Below, piece after piece: positions 1 to 8,881 of a stretch of 64,000 nucleotides of DNA. Both the position numbers and the translations under genes were made by a program. Within the stretch, counting starts at the first letter, position 1, and each line of letters starts with the position of its first letter. The stretch covers positions 3,289,501 through 3,353,500 of the forward strand of contig NC_022041.1 in NCBI RefSeq assembly GCF_000444995.1, written 5' to 3'. The notes under the pieces are model-generated. The model saw nothing but the letters and a program-made list of their open reading frames with translations, was not told where the DNA came from and ran no database searches. This DNA comes from Paracoccus aminophilus JCM 7686 (GTDB lineage: Bacteria > Pseudomonadota > Alphaproteobacteria > Rhodobacterales > Rhodobacteraceae).

Positions 1-779
1 CTTTGCCCGAGGATGTCAGCCTCGAGGCGCTGCAAACCCTTTTGCCCGAGGGCGCGGCGCGCAATGGCGTTGATTGCGCGCTCTGGGATCTTGCCGCCAA
101 GACCGCGGGCCAGCCGGTGCATGAACTGCTCGGCCTGCCCGCGCCAGAGCCCCTGACCACCGCCTTCACGCTCTCGCTCGACACGCCCGAGGCGATGCGC
201 GCCAAGGCCGCCGCCAATGCCGCGCGTCCGGTCCTGAAGATCAAGCTCGGCACGCCCGACGACCTGCCGCGCTTGCGTGCGGTGCGCGAGGGCGCGCCGA
301 AATCCGATCTGATCCTCGACGCGAATGAGGGCTGGACGCCCGACAGCTACCGCGTGCTGATCCCCCAGATCGCCGAACTGGGCGTCAAGCTGATCGAGCA
401 GCCGCTGCCCGCCGGTCAGGACGCCGCTTTGCGCGATCTGCCGCGTCCGGTGCCGATTTGCGCCGATGAAAGCTGCCACGGGCGCGCGACTTTGGCCGAT
501 CTTGCCGGGAAATACGATGTCATCAACATCAAGCTCGACAAGACCGGCGGGCTGACCGAGGCGCTTGCGTTGAAGGCCGAGGCCGAGCGTCAGGGCTTTG
601 GCATCATGGTCGGCTGCATGGCCGCCTCGAGCCTCGCGATGGCGCCCGCGGTGCTGGTGGCGCAGGGCGCGGCTTTCGTGGACCTCGACGGCCCGCTGCT
701 TCTGGCGGAGGACCACGAAAACGGGTTGCGTTACGAGCAATCGAGGCTCATTCCTGCATCGCCTGCGCTCTGGGGATAG
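1..779 (+). CDS. Dipeptide epimerase / DgcA-like enolase-superfamily enzyme (5' truncated by window)
   Basis: The C-terminal barrel of a mandelate racemase/muconate-lactonizing family enzyme. Visible family marks are the KIKLG strand (acid/base lysine), the metal ligands in DANEGW, EQPLP and ICADES, and the second catalytic lysine in INIKLDKTGG. This set fits the L-Ala-D/L-Glu (dipeptide) epimerases and the related N-acetyl-D-glutamate racemase DgcA. The N-terminal capping domain lies before the window, so the TTG at base 3 is not the true start. The next gene, 14 bp downstream on the same strand, is a D-amino-acid transaminase, which supports a role in murein-peptide or D-amino-acid catabolism. 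The exact substrate cannot be read from the sequence. Confidence 0.8.
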   Translation, partial: LPEDVSLEALQTLLPEGAARNGVDCALWDLAAKTAGQPVHELLGLPAPEPLTTAFTLSLDTPEAMRAKAAANAARPVLKIKLGTPDDLPRLRAVREGAPKSDLILDANEGWTPDSYRVLIPQIAELGVKLIEQPLPAGQDAALRDLPRPVPICADESCHGRATLADLAGKYDVINIKLDKTGGLTEALALKAEAERQGFGIMVGCMAASSLAMAPAVLVAQGAAFVDLDGPLLLAEDHENGLRYEQSRLIPASPALWG

Positions 780-793
780 GAGAGAAAGACAGC

Positions 794-1654
794 ATGACCC
801 GCACAGTTTACCTCAACGGCGAATATTTGCCCGAAACCGAAGCGAAGGTTTCGATCTTCGACCGCGCCTTCCTGATGGCCGATGGCGTCTACGAGGTCGT
901 GAGCGTGCTTGGCGGCAAGCTTCTGGACTTTGACGGCCATCTCGTGCGCCTCAAGCGCTCGCTCGATGCGCTGGCGATGCAGAATCCGCTGAGCGACGCC
1001 GATTATCTGGAGGCCCATCGCGCGCTGGTCGAGAAAAACGCGATCACCGACGGGCTGATCTATCTGCAGGTCTCGCGCGGGAACCCGGGCGACCGCGATT
1101 TCGCCTTCCCGTCCGACGACACCCAACCGACCGTCGTCATGTTCACGCAGTCGAAGCCCGGCCTTGCCGACTCGCCTGCGGCCAAGGCCGGCATTCGCGT
1201 GATCTCGGTTCCCGATCAGCGCTGGCATCGCCGCGATATCAAGACGGTGCAACTGCTCTACCCGAGCCTCGCCAAGATGGAGGCCAAGAAGGCCGGGGTC
1301 GATGACGCCTGGCTGGTCGAAGAGGGCAAGGTGACCGAGGGCACCTCGAACAACGCCTATATCATCAAGGGCGGCAAGATCATCACCCGCGAGCTGAGCC
1401 ATGACATTCTGCACGGGATCACCCGCGCCGCCGTCCTGCGCTTCGCCCGTGAAGCCCAGATGGCGGTGGAAGAGCGCAGCTTCACCATCGAGGAAGCCCA
1501 AGGCGCGGATGAGGCCTTCGTGACCTCGGCCTCGGCCTTCGTCACCCCGGTAATCGAGATCGACGGCAAGGCCATTGGCACCGGCAAACCCGGCGCGCTC
1601 GCCCTGCGCCTGCGCGAGATCTATCTTGAGGAATCGCTGAAAAACGCGCGCTGA
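794..1654 (+). CDS. D-amino-acid (D-alanine) transaminase, PLP fold-type IV
   Basis: A 286-aa class IV aminotransferase that would exchange amino groups between D-amino acids and 2-oxo acids using PLP. The N-terminal block FDRAFLMADGVYEVV (about residues 22-36) and the PLP-lysine block DIKTVQLLYPSLAK (around residue 150) match D-alanine transaminase more closely than branched-chain aminotransferase. The phosphate-binding stretch TEGTSNNAY follows. The ATG is preceded by AGGAGAG at a suitable distance. It probably forms an operon with the epimerase-like gene just upstream and ends at a strong terminator about 30 bp downstream. Aminodeoxychorismate lyase shares the fold and is a less likely alternative. 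Confidence 0.85.
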   Translation: MTRTVYLNGEYLPETEAKVSIFDRAFLMADGVYEVVSVLGGKLLDFDGHLVRLKRSLDALAMQNPLSDADYLEAHRALVEKNAITDGLIYLQVSRGNPGDRDFAFPSDDTQPTVVMFTQSKPGLADSPAAKAGIRVISVPDQRWHRRDIKTVQLLYPSLAKMEAKKAGVDDAWLVEEGKVTEGTSNNAYIIKGGKIITRELSHDILHGITRAAVLRFAREAQMAVEERSFTIEEAQGADEAFVTSASAFVTPVIEIDGKAIGTGKPGALALRLREIYLEESLKNAR

Positions 1655-1684
1655 GCCGTCAGGCTCGCCGAAGCCAGAGACCAG

Positions 1685-1721
1685 AAACCCGCCGCTTCAG
1701 ATCCGAAGCGGCGGGTTTTTT
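1685..1721 (+). terminator. Rho-independent terminator after the D-amino-acid transaminase
   Basis: An 11-bp GC-rich stem (CCCGCCGCTTC / GAAGCGGCGGG) with a 6-nt loop is followed by six T residues on the + strand. It separates the + strand pair from the convergent RTX-like gene. Confidence 0.9.
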
Positions 1722-1765
1722 CGATCTTATGGATGGGCCCAAGCCCTGCCCGGCGCCATTCCGGC

Positions 1766-2668
1766 TCAGGTGGTTTGCCAGGGCGCTTTCGGCGCGTCGC
1801 TTTGGTTGATGAAGGACACATCGCGCACATTGGCGACCTTCACATCGCGCAGCAGCGCAAGGTCATTGCCATCGACCAGCAGCCGGACATTGTCGCCGTC
1901 CTGCACATATTCGAAATGCTTGTCGCCAGTGTAATCGGCGGGCAAAGCGATCTGGATATTATCCGCGTCGCCATAGGTGATATCGACCGGACCGCTTGAA
2001 TCGCTGCGGATGATATAGAGATCCGAGCCCTTGCCGCCGTCGAGAATGTCGTGACCACCGGCATAGATCGTATCATCGCCGTCGCCGCCATAAAGCGTAT
2101 CCGGGTGATCCTTGTCGGAATCGTCGGGCGACCAGATCAGGTCATTGCCCGGACCGGCATCGACATAGACCGTGCCGCCATTGTCATAGATCGAGTCATT
2201 GCCGCTGGCATGGTCGTCATCTCTGGAATCGTCGTTCGGATCGGCATCGCCATAGATGTGATGCTCGCCGCCGTTGGTGATGATCACGTCATCGCCGCTG
2301 CCGCCTGCGACGGTGTCATGGCCCTCATCGACGCCGGGGTTATAGGCGCCGTAGTGGTCGTCACCCTCGCCCAGATAGACCAGATCATTGCCCGGGGTCG
2401 CATCGACCGTATCATTGCCGCGCCCGGTCCAGATGATGTCATCGCCGCCGCCGCCATTGACCGAATCGTCGCCGTCAAAGGTCAGGATCGCATCGCCGCC
2501 CGGCGTGCCCTCGATCGTGTCGTCACCTTCGGTGCCCTCGATCACATTGCGATCGCCATAGGGATCAGGCGGGGTCTCTGGCCCATGAGAATCCGAACTG
2601 CTGGACATGAGAGAGCCAAGACCGGCAAGGCCGAGCACTCCAAGAAGTAAAAACAAAGTCTGGTTCAT
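1766..2668 (-). CDS. RTX-type calcium-binding repeat protein with N-terminal hydrophobic segment
   Basis: A 300-aa very acidic protein. It opens with a short hydrophobic segment (LFLLLGVLGLAGLGSL, about residues 5-20) and then carries many nonapeptide-like RTX repeats (GGxGxDxxx variants such as GGGGDDII, GPGNDLI, GGDGDDTI, GGKGSD). Such repeats form a Ca2+-loaded beta-roll. The C-terminal 70 residues are a non-repetitive cap. Most RTX proteins go through a type I secretion system and lack an N-terminal signal, so the leading hydrophobic stretch suggests Sec export or membrane anchoring. No secretion genes are adjacent. The Asp-rich composition makes antisense frames look open, but the minus frame is the real one. 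Function unknown. Confidence 0.75.
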   Translation of the reverse strand: MNQTLFLLLGVLGLAGLGSLMSSSSDSHGPETPPDPYGDRNVIEGTEGDDTIEGTPGGDAILTFDGDDSVNGGGGDDIIWTGRGNDTVDATPGNDLVYLGEGDDHYGAYNPGVDEGHDTVAGGSGDDVIITNGGEHHIYGDADPNDDSRDDDHASGNDSIYDNGGTVYVDAGPGNDLIWSPDDSDKDHPDTLYGGDGDDTIYAGGHDILDGGKGSDLYIIRSDSSGPVDITYGDADNIQIALPADYTGDKHFEYVQDGDNVRLLVDGNDLALLRDVKVANVRDVSFINQSDAPKAPWQTT

Positions 2669-2731
2669 CTATGTCCCTCCGACGCCTTGGCGCAGGATAA
2701 ACCTGCAAAAGGCTCGGGAGCAACCGCGCTT

Positions 2732-3496
2732 TCAGTGCCCCAGAACCTGACTGAGAAAAAGTTTAGTCCGTTCGGATTGCGGATTGGTAAAGAACTCATG
2801 CGGCGTGTTCTCTTCGACGATCTGGCCTTGATCCATGAAGATCACCCGATGCGCGACGGCTTGGGCAAAGCCCATCTCATGGGTGACGCAAAGCATGGTC
2901 ATGCCCTCTTCGGCGAGCTGGATCATCGTATCGAGCACCTCCTTGATCATCTCGGGATCAAGCGCCGAGGTCGGCTCGTCAAAGAGCATGATGCGCGGCT
3001 GCATACAAAGCGAGCGCGCAATCGCCACACGCTGCTGCTGGCCGCCCGAAAGCTGGCCCGGATATTTCAGCGCCTGTTCAGGAATGCGCACTTTTTCAAG
3101 GAAATGCATCGCGGTTTCCTCGGCCTGCCGCTTGGGCACCTTGCGCACCCAGATCGGCGCGAGCGTGCAGTTCTCCAACACGGTCAGATGCGGGAAGAGG
3201 TTGAAATGCTGAAACACCATCCCGACCTCCGAGCGCACCTTGTCGATGTTTTTCAGGTCATGCGTCAACTCGACCCCATCGACGATGATGCGACCGCGCT
3301 GATGCTCCTCAAGCCGGTTGATGCAGCGGATCAGCGTCGATTTCCCAGACCCCGACGGCCCCGCGATCACGATCCGCTCGCCGCGCGCGACATTGAGATT
3401 GATGTCGCGCAGAACGTGGAAGGTGCCATACCACTTGTTCACATCCTGCATCTCGACCGCGTAAGCGGCAGCTTGCTGCTCATGGATCTGGCTCAT
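2732..3496 (-). CDS. aapP: General L-amino-acid ABC transporter, ATP-binding subunit AapP
   Basis: A 254-aa ATPase of the polar amino-acid (GlnQ/AapP) family. It shows Walker [10 protein letters not shown] (residues 46-54), the Q-loop in [13 protein letters not shown], signature [13 protein letters not shown], Walker B with [10 protein letters not shown], and the H-loop VTHEMGFA. The ATG chosen here begins MSQIHEQQ and is preceded by AGGGGG 4 nt upstream. An in-frame extension 43 codons longer would run into aapM and has no family support. It is the last gene of aapJQMP, 8 bp after aapM. It powers uptake of a broad range of L-amino acids at the inner membrane. Confidence 0.93.
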   Translation of the reverse strand: MSQIHEQQAAAYAVEMQDVNKWYGTFHVLRDINLNVARGERIVIAGPSGSGKSTLIRCINRLEEHQRGRIIVDGVELTHDLKNIDKVRSEVGMVFQHFNLFPHLTVLENCTLAPIWVRKVPKRQAEETAMHFLEKVRIPEQALKYPGQLSGGQQQRVAIARSLCMQPRIMLFDEPTSALDPEMIKEVLDTMIQLAEEGMTMLCVTHEMGFAQAVAHRVIFMDQGQIVEENTPHEFFTNPQSERTKLFLSQVLGH

Positions 3497-3504
3497 CTGG
3501 CCCC

Positions 3505-4968
3505 CTAACGTTGGTCGCGCTTCAGCTTGCGTTCGAGGTAAAGCGAATACCGCGACATGCCGAAGCAGAGGATGAAGAAGATCGCGCCAGCAAAGAGATA
3601 GGGCTCCCAATAGGTGCCCTTCCACTCAAAGCTCGCGCGCACCGAATCGGACATGGCCTTCAGCGGGTCGTAAAGCCCGACGAAGGTGACGAGCGTCGTG
3701 TCCTTGAACATGCCGATGAAGGTCGAGACGATCGAGGGGATCGAGACCTTCAGCGCCTGCGGCAAGATAATCAGCCGCTGCGCCTTCCAGTAATCCAACC
3801 CCAAGGCATCCGCCGCCTCGTATTGGCCCTTGGGCAGCGCGGCAAGCCCGCCGCGGATCACTTCGGCCATATAGGCCGAGGCGAAGATCGTCACCATGAC
3901 GATCACCCGCAAGATGATGTCAAACTGGACCTTGGGCGGCAGGAAATAATTGAGCAAGAGCGAGGCCACGAAGAGCATCCCGATCAGCGGCACGCCCCGG
4001 ATGAACTCGATGAACATCACCGCCAGCATCCGCACGACCGGCAGATGCGATTGCCGCGCCAGTGCAAGGATAATCCCCGCTGGCAGCGACATGGCGATGC
4101 CCGCGACCCCGATGGTGATCGACAAGACGAAGCCGCCGAACTGGGTCGAGGGCACGCGCGGCAGGCTCAGCGGCAAAGCGGTGCCAAGCGCGCTCCCCAG
4201 CGGATGATAGGCAAAGCCCCAGAAAAGCAGCGCCGCGACCACGCCAATCGCGAGCCCGATCATCCCGAGCCGCGCAAGCACGCGCGAGACGGCATAGCCC
4301 AGCACAAAGCCCGCCAGCGCGAGAACCGGAAACCAGACCGAGCCGCCCCAGAGCAGCCAGACCCCAAGGAAGGGATAGACCAGCGTCGCGATCAGCGACC
4401 AGCGCGGGCGATATTCGATCAGCGCCACCCAGAGCACCATGCCCAGAGCCGCGACCAGCAGATGCGTTCCGCTCGCACCAAGGATCTGGCAGGCCATGAA
4501 GGTCAGGACCGAGGCCAGCGCGAGCACGCTCCGCCGCCCGCGGAGGCTGTCCGAAAAGAGCACCGGCGCAATGGCGAAGAACAAAAGCCCAAAGGCCAAG
4601 GTCGGACGCCAATATTCGGCGCGCGGGTAAAAGCCGAAGAGGAACTGGTTCCAGCGATGCTTGATCACCGCGAAACAGGCGCCGGTGGCGCCCTCGCCAT
4701 AGCGCTCGGTGATGATCTGGCGGCATTCGCGCAAGGAATCGGCGTGCCAGACCGCGTGGCTCAGCCAGGGCCCGAATTTCGCAATCAGCAGCCAGATCGC
4801 CGCGAGACCGCAAAGCGTCAGCGCAATGTTGAGCGGGCCGCGAAACAGGTTTTCCCGCATCCAATGCAGGATTCCGCTGTCGCCGCGTGGCGGGGCAGCG
4901 GGCGCGATCATCTCGTTGCGGACGAAGGGAAGCGGCGGGGTTTGGGGCGCGGTTCGGGACTCGGTCAT
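3505..4968 (-). CDS. aapM: General L-amino-acid ABC transporter, permease AapM
   Basis: A 487-aa inner-membrane permease. It has a long N-terminal region with several extra hydrophobic helices, then a C-terminal HisM-type permease domain (last 200 residues) with the EAA-like cytoplasmic loop ([20 protein letters not shown]) that docks AapP. The large size is typical of AapM rather than of short GlnP-type permeases. It starts 1 bp after the aapQ stop region, so the two permeases are probably translationally coupled. They form a heterodimeric channel. Confidence 0.93.
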   Translation of the reverse strand: MTESRTAPQTPPLPFVRNEMIAPAAPPRGDSGILHWMRENLFRGPLNIALTLCGLAAIWLLIAKFGPWLSHAVWHADSLRECRQIITERYGEGATGACFAVIKHRWNQFLFGFYPRAEYWRPTLAFGLLFFAIAPVLFSDSLRGRRSVLALASVLTFMACQILGASGTHLLVAALGMVLWVALIEYRPRWSLIATLVYPFLGVWLLWGGSVWFPVLALAGFVLGYAVSRVLARLGMIGLAIGVVAALLFWGFAYHPLGSALGTALPLSLPRVPSTQFGGFVLSITIGVAGIAMSLPAGIILALARQSHLPVVRMLAVMFIEFIRGVPLIGMLFVASLLLNYFLPPKVQFDIILRVIVMVTIFASAYMAEVIRGGLAALPKGQYEAADALGLDYWKAQRLIILPQALKVSIPSIVSTFIGMFKDTTLVTFVGLYDPLKAMSDSVRASFEWKGTYWEPYLFAGAIFFILCFGMSRYSLYLERKLKRDQR

Positions 4969-4969
4969 C

Positions 4970-6223
4970 TCACCGCTCCTTCAACGCGACGCGGCGGTTA
5001 TAGAGGTTCATCGCCCCCGAGATGATCAGCGAGACCACCAGATAGATCAGCATCATCAGGATCATGCATTCCATCTCGCGCCCGGTCTGGTTCAGCGTCG
5101 TGCCGCCAAGCGTGCCGCGCAGATCCATGTAACCCACTGCAATCGCCAGCGAGCTGTTCTTGGTCAGGTTCAGATATTGCGAGATCAGCGGCGGGATGAT
5201 GACCCGCAGGGCTTGCGGCAACACGACCAGAGTCATCGTCCGCCCCGGCCGCAGACCAAGCGAATAGGCGGCCTCCGTCTGCCCCGCGCTGACCGCCATC
5301 ACGCCTGCGCGCACCGCCTCGGCGATGAAAGCGGCGGTGTAAAGCGACAGCGCGACCAGCAGGACCACGAAGGAATTGTCGAGATTGATGCCGCCGACGA
5401 AGTTGAAGCCCTTGAGCTCGGGCCGGTTCAGATGCAGCCCGTAATGCCAGGCAAGCCACACGAAAGGCACCACAAACAGCAGAATCTGCACCCACCAGGT
5501 CACCGGCCGCTTGCCCGTGCGGTTCTGCTCCCGGCTGGCCCATCTCGCAAGCTGCCGCCTGATGCCAAGCGCCGCCAGAAACACCAGCGCGAAGACGATC
5601 ACCGCGATATTGATGCCCTCGCGGCCCAAGGGAAGGACGCCCGGATCATTGCTCAAGGACAAGGACGGGATCGCGGTATAGCGGTTCGTCGGCGCGATCG
5701 TCTCGAAAAGGATCATGCTCGCGGCGGGATTTTCGCCGCGATAGGCATTCGGCGGCGGCAGCACATCGGTGAAGATCGCCAGAAAGACGAGGATCCACAT
5801 CAGCAGCGGCACGTTCAGGAAGATCTCGACATAGATCGTCATCAGCCGCGACACGAGCCAGTTCGACGAGAGCCGCAGCACCCCCACCGCCACGCCGATG
5901 ATGGTCGCGAAGATGCAGCCGAAGAACGACACGAGCAGCGTGTTCAAGAGCCCGACCACGGTCGCGCGCAGATGCGTGTCATCCGAGGTGAAGGGGATCA
6001 GCTGTTGCGGGATATCATAGCCCGCGCGCCGCCACAGAAAGTCGAAGCTGAAGGTCTTTCCGGCGATTTCGAAGGCGATGACGGCGTTACGCACCAGACC
6101 CGCGATCGCCAGCATGACCAGAATGAAGACCACGACCTGAATGGTGATGGCGCGGTAGCGCTGATCGTAGATCAGCATGGACAAGCGGAAGGGTGGTTGC
6201 TCCGCCCCCGGATAATCGACCAT
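4970..6223 (-). CDS. aapQ: General L-amino-acid ABC transporter, permease AapQ
   Basis: A 417-aa inner-membrane permease. An N-terminal helix (VVVFILVMLAIAGLV, about residues 29-43) is followed by a HisM-type domain split by a long insert. The EAA loop EAAYSLGLRPGRTMTLVVLP is in the C-terminal third. The long split permease domain is characteristic of AapQ/BztB. It lies between the binding-protein gene aapJ and aapM in the usual order. Confidence 0.93.
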   Translation of the reverse strand: MVDYPGAEQPPFRLSMLIYDQRYRAITIQVVVFILVMLAIAGLVRNAVIAFEIAGKTFSFDFLWRRAGYDIPQQLIPFTSDDTHLRATVVGLLNTLLVSFFGCIFATIIGVAVGVLRLSSNWLVSRLMTIYVEIFLNVPLLMWILVFLAIFTDVLPPPNAYRGENPAASMILFETIAPTNRYTAIPSLSLSNDPGVLPLGREGINIAVIVFALVFLAALGIRRQLARWASREQNRTGKRPVTWWVQILLFVVPFVWLAWHYGLHLNRPELKGFNFVGGINLDNSFVVLLVALSLYTAAFIAEAVRAGVMAVSAGQTEAAYSLGLRPGRTMTLVVLPQALRVIIPPLISQYLNLTKNSSLAIAVGYMDLRGTLGGTTLNQTGREMECMILMMLIYLVVSLIISGAMNLYNRRVALKER

Positions 6224-6337
6224 TGTTTTCCCCTGCTTCCGGACCAGCGGGCGTTACGCTCTTGTGGGCTGGTCAGGCCTTGTCGTTGAAACGGGCGCGC
6301 CCATGGCGGTCAGGCGCACCCCGGTCGGTCTGTGCGA

Positions 6338-7363
6338 TTACCGGAACGGCATCGCGTACATCAGCCCTCCTTGGGTCCATTGCGCATTGAGCCCGCGCGC
6401 CAGCCCGATCGGGGTCTGCTCGCCAATGGTCGCCGCGAAGATCTCGCCGTAATTGCCATTGGCCTTGATCGCGCGCTTGGCCCATTCGGCATCCAGCCCG
6501 ACCATTTTGCCGAGATCATCGGTCGTGCCGAGAATGCGTTGCACCTCGGGGTTGGTCGAAGATTTCGCAAGTTCGTCGATATTGGCCGAGGTGATGCCGT
6601 ATTCCTCCGCCGCAATCAGCGCGTAAAGCGTCCAGCGCCCGATATCGGCCCAATTGTTGTCGCCATGGCGCACCAGCGGGCCGAGCGGCTCTTTCGAGAT
6701 GATCTCGGGCAGGATGACGTGGTTTTCGGGATCGGCAAAAGCCGCGCGCAGCGAGGCCAGCCCCGAGGCGTCGGTTGTATAGGCGTCGCACGCACCCGCA
6801 AGATATTGTTGCTCACCCTCAGAGCTTGTATCAATATTGACCGGCTGATACTTGATGCTGTTGGCCTTGAAGTAATCGGCCAGATTCATCTCGGTCGTGG
6901 TGCCGGTCTGCACGCAGATCGTCGCGCCATCGAGCTCTTTGGCCGAGCTCACGCCCAGATCCTTGCGCACCATGAAACCCTGACCGTCGTAATAGTTGAC
7001 GCCCAGAAAATCGAATTTCAGCTCGGTGTCGCGCTGGAAGGTCCAGGTGGTGTTGCGCGCCAGCACATCGACCTCGCCCGAGGCCAGCGCGGTAAAGCGG
7101 GTCTGGCCGGTCAGCGGCACGAATTTGACCTTGCTCTGATCGCCCAGAACCGCCGCGCCAAGCGCCTTGCAGAAAGCGATGTCAAAGCCCGACCAACTGC
7201 CGTTCGAATCCGGGGCGGCAAAGCCCACCAGCCCGGTATGGACGCCACAATTCAGGACGCCCCGCTGTTTGACTTCCTTCAGCGTATCGCCCTCGGCGGC
7301 AAATCCGGCACCGGCGACCAAGGCTGCGGCGGTCACAGTTCCTGTGAATAGCGTCTTTTTCAT
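6338..7363 (-). CDS. aapJ: General L-amino-acid ABC transporter, periplasmic binding protein AapJ
   Basis: A 341-aa secreted solute-binding protein (SBP family 3). The signal peptide runs MKKTLFTGTVTAAALVAGAG and ends near FAAEG, with no lipobox cysteine. Ligand-binding blocks include GVHTGLVGFAAPDSNGSW and the SBP-3 signature around GFDIAFCKALGAAV. The first gene of aapJQMP, 114 bp ahead of aapQ; the spacer may hold a stabilising structure that keeps binding protein in excess. The promoter must lie in the roughly 150 bp upstream, where a TTGACC is visible but no convincing -10 at standard spacing. Confidence 0.93.
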   Translation of the reverse strand: MKKTLFTGTVTAAALVAGAGFAAEGDTLKEVKQRGVLNCGVHTGLVGFAAPDSNGSWSGFDIAFCKALGAAVLGDQSKVKFVPLTGQTRFTALASGEVDVLARNTTWTFQRDTELKFDFLGVNYYDGQGFMVRKDLGVSSAKELDGATICVQTGTTTEMNLADYFKANSIKYQPVNIDTSSEGEQQYLAGACDAYTTDASGLASLRAAFADPENHVILPEIISKEPLGPLVRHGDNNWADIGRWTLYALIAAEEYGITSANIDELAKSSTNPEVQRILGTTDDLGKMVGLDAEWAKRAIKANGNYGEIFAATIGEQTPIGLARGLNAQWTQGGLMYAMPFR

Positions 7364-7512
7364 GAGTCCCCTCTCTGCTGCTGGGCCACGCCATGCGCGG
7401 ACGGAGCATGTTCAAACCTCAACCGGCCATGTTCTGGCTCGACAAGCACAGATGCTCTTATGAGCAATAGTGCGCATAAGGTTTCTTAGGTCAAGGTTTT
7501 AGGCGAATTGGA

Positions 7513-8223
7513 CTAGGGGCGGCTCAGATGCCAAAGCTGCTCGGCGACCTTCATCGCTTCGAGCCGTCCAAGCGCGGAAGCATCGGCCTCTTCGTCGCGG
7601 CCCCATTGCTCGGCCTGGAACTCTTCGTCGATGCGGGCCAGCGCATGGGCCTCGGCGGCGGTCAGGCGACCCTTGAGCACGGCCAGCCCCAGCACCAGCG
7701 AGCCCGGCAGAGTCACCAGATCATGAATTGCGGTCAGGCCAAAGACATCGAGCGCACCCAATTCATCGCGCAGATTGCGCAGCGCCGCCTCATCCTGCGC
7801 GATATGGATGATGCCTTGGGTGTACTTCAGCGGCGCCTCAAGGCTCTTGCCGGCCCAATCGAGCAGCGGATCCCAGTGTTCGGCCTGACGCGCGATCAGC
7901 CCAGCCGGCGCATCGGCGCGGTAAGACAGCAAATCCGAGCCGCCATAGGCGCCCAGCATATCGGCGACGGCATCGAATTGCGGCGCGACCTTTTCGATGG
8001 CGGAATTGGCGGCACGGGTCAGCGGCATGGTCTCGGGGCGGATCACCGCCTCTTGCGCGTCCCATTCTGCGGCAATGGCGCGCGCGAGCCGCTCTGTCGG
8101 GACGATCAGCGGGTGCTTGCCCGGCGTGCGCAGGGGCTTGTCGTCCAGAACCACGGTCCAGCCATCCCCTTCAGGACGGACGCCAGCCGCTTTCCAAAAC
8201 CGTTTCGCCGCCCATTCAGCCAT
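7513..8223 (-). CDS. ATP12-family F1-ATPase assembly chaperone
   Basis: A 236-aa protein starting MAEWAAKRFWK. It matches the alphaproteobacterial ATP12 family that chaperones the F1 alpha subunit in mitochondria: VVLDDKPLRTPGKHPLIVPT near the N-terminus, then LIVPTERLARAIAAEWDAQ and QFDAVADMLGAYGGSDLLSYRA. The ATG overlaps the end of the HAD gene by 8 bp (GGCTGAATGG context), implying coupling. A longer upstream frame exists but would sit wholly inside the HAD gene. It is the last gene of the rarA-crcB-rluA-HAD-ATP12 block. In bacteria the exact role is less well established than in mitochondria. Confidence 0.88.
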   Translation of the reverse strand: MAEWAAKRFWKAAGVRPEGDGWTVVLDDKPLRTPGKHPLIVPTERLARAIAAEWDAQEAVIRPETMPLTRAANSAIEKVAPQFDAVADMLGAYGGSDLLSYRADAPAGLIARQAEHWDPLLDWAGKSLEAPLKYTQGIIHIAQDEAALRNLRDELGALDVFGLTAIHDLVTLPGSLVLGLAVLKGRLTAAEAHALARIDEEFQAEQWGRDEEADASALGRLEAMKVAEQLWHLSRP

Positions 8224-8875
8224 TGGCCCAATCCTCGATTGCTTCGGTGAGCGCCACATAATCGGGCGCAATCAGCGCCGCGCCAGAGCGGCGCAGCGCC
8301 TCGTCCGGGTGATAGCCCCAGCTGACGCCGAAACCGGTCACCCCGGCCGCCCGCGCCATATCCATGTCAAAGGTCGTATCCCCGATCATCACAGCATCTT
8401 GTTGCGTGACGCCCGTATCAGACAAAACCTTGTTGATCATCGAGGGATTCGGCTTGGAGGGATGGTCATCTGCCGTCTGGACCGACACAAAGATCCCGGT
8501 CCAGCCATGCTGCTCCATCATCGCGAGCAACCCGCGCCGCGATTTGCCGGTGGCGATGGCGAGCAGAATATCCTCGCGTGCGGCCAAGCGTCGCAGAGCG
8601 GCATCCGCGCCCGGATAGAGCGGCGCAGTCGTCTGCAACCGCTTTTGGAAAAACGCCTCGCGGTAGCCTGCGACGACCGCGTCCTGCACCTCTTGCGATT
8701 CCTGCGGGATCAGCTCTGCCACCGCGATCGGCAGCGACAGGCCCACGATCGAGAGCACCTCTTCGCGCGGCAATTCGGCAAGCCCGGCCTTGACCAATCC
8801 GCCATTCATCGCCGCGACAATCAGGCCCTGACTGTCGACGAGCGTGCCATCCACGTCGAAGATCACGGTTTTCAT
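8216..8875 (-). CDS. HAD-superfamily hydrolase, phosphoglycolate-phosphatase-like
   Basis: A 219-aa HAD hydrolase. The nucleophile motif is FDVDGTLVDS (Asp7 and Asp9), and motif II/III lies in the ATGKSRRGL region (Thr and Lys). Motif IV is GDTTFDMDMARAAG. The helical cap between residues 15 and 80 is of the Gph/phosphoglucomutase type. It lies 6 bp after the pseudouridine synthase gene and overlaps the ATP12 gene. Likely a small-metabolite phosphatase; its substrate is not determinable here. Confidence 0.85.
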   Translation of the reverse strand: MKTVIFDVDGTLVDSQGLIVAAMNGGLVKAGLAELPREEVLSIVGLSLPIAVAELIPQESQEVQDAVVAGYREAFFQKRLQTTAPLYPGADAALRRLAAREDILLAIATGKSRRGLLAMMEQHGWTGIFVSVQTADDHPSKPNPSMINKVLSDTGVTQQDAVMIGDTTFDMDMARAAGVTGFGVSWGYHPDEALRRSGAALIAPDYVALTEAIEDWANG

Positions 8876-8881
8876 GACGGC

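Noticed and set aside
2051..2650. A Val/Ile/Ala-rich + strand frame antisense to the RTX-like gene
   Set aside because: Repeated GGxGxD codons read backwards give a low-complexity hydrophobic frame. The minus frame carries the recognisable repeats and a start with a leader segment.
3497..3625. Upstream extension of aapP by 43 codons
   Set aside because: It lies inside aapM and is unlike AapP homologues; the later ATG has a strong Shine-Dalgarno.
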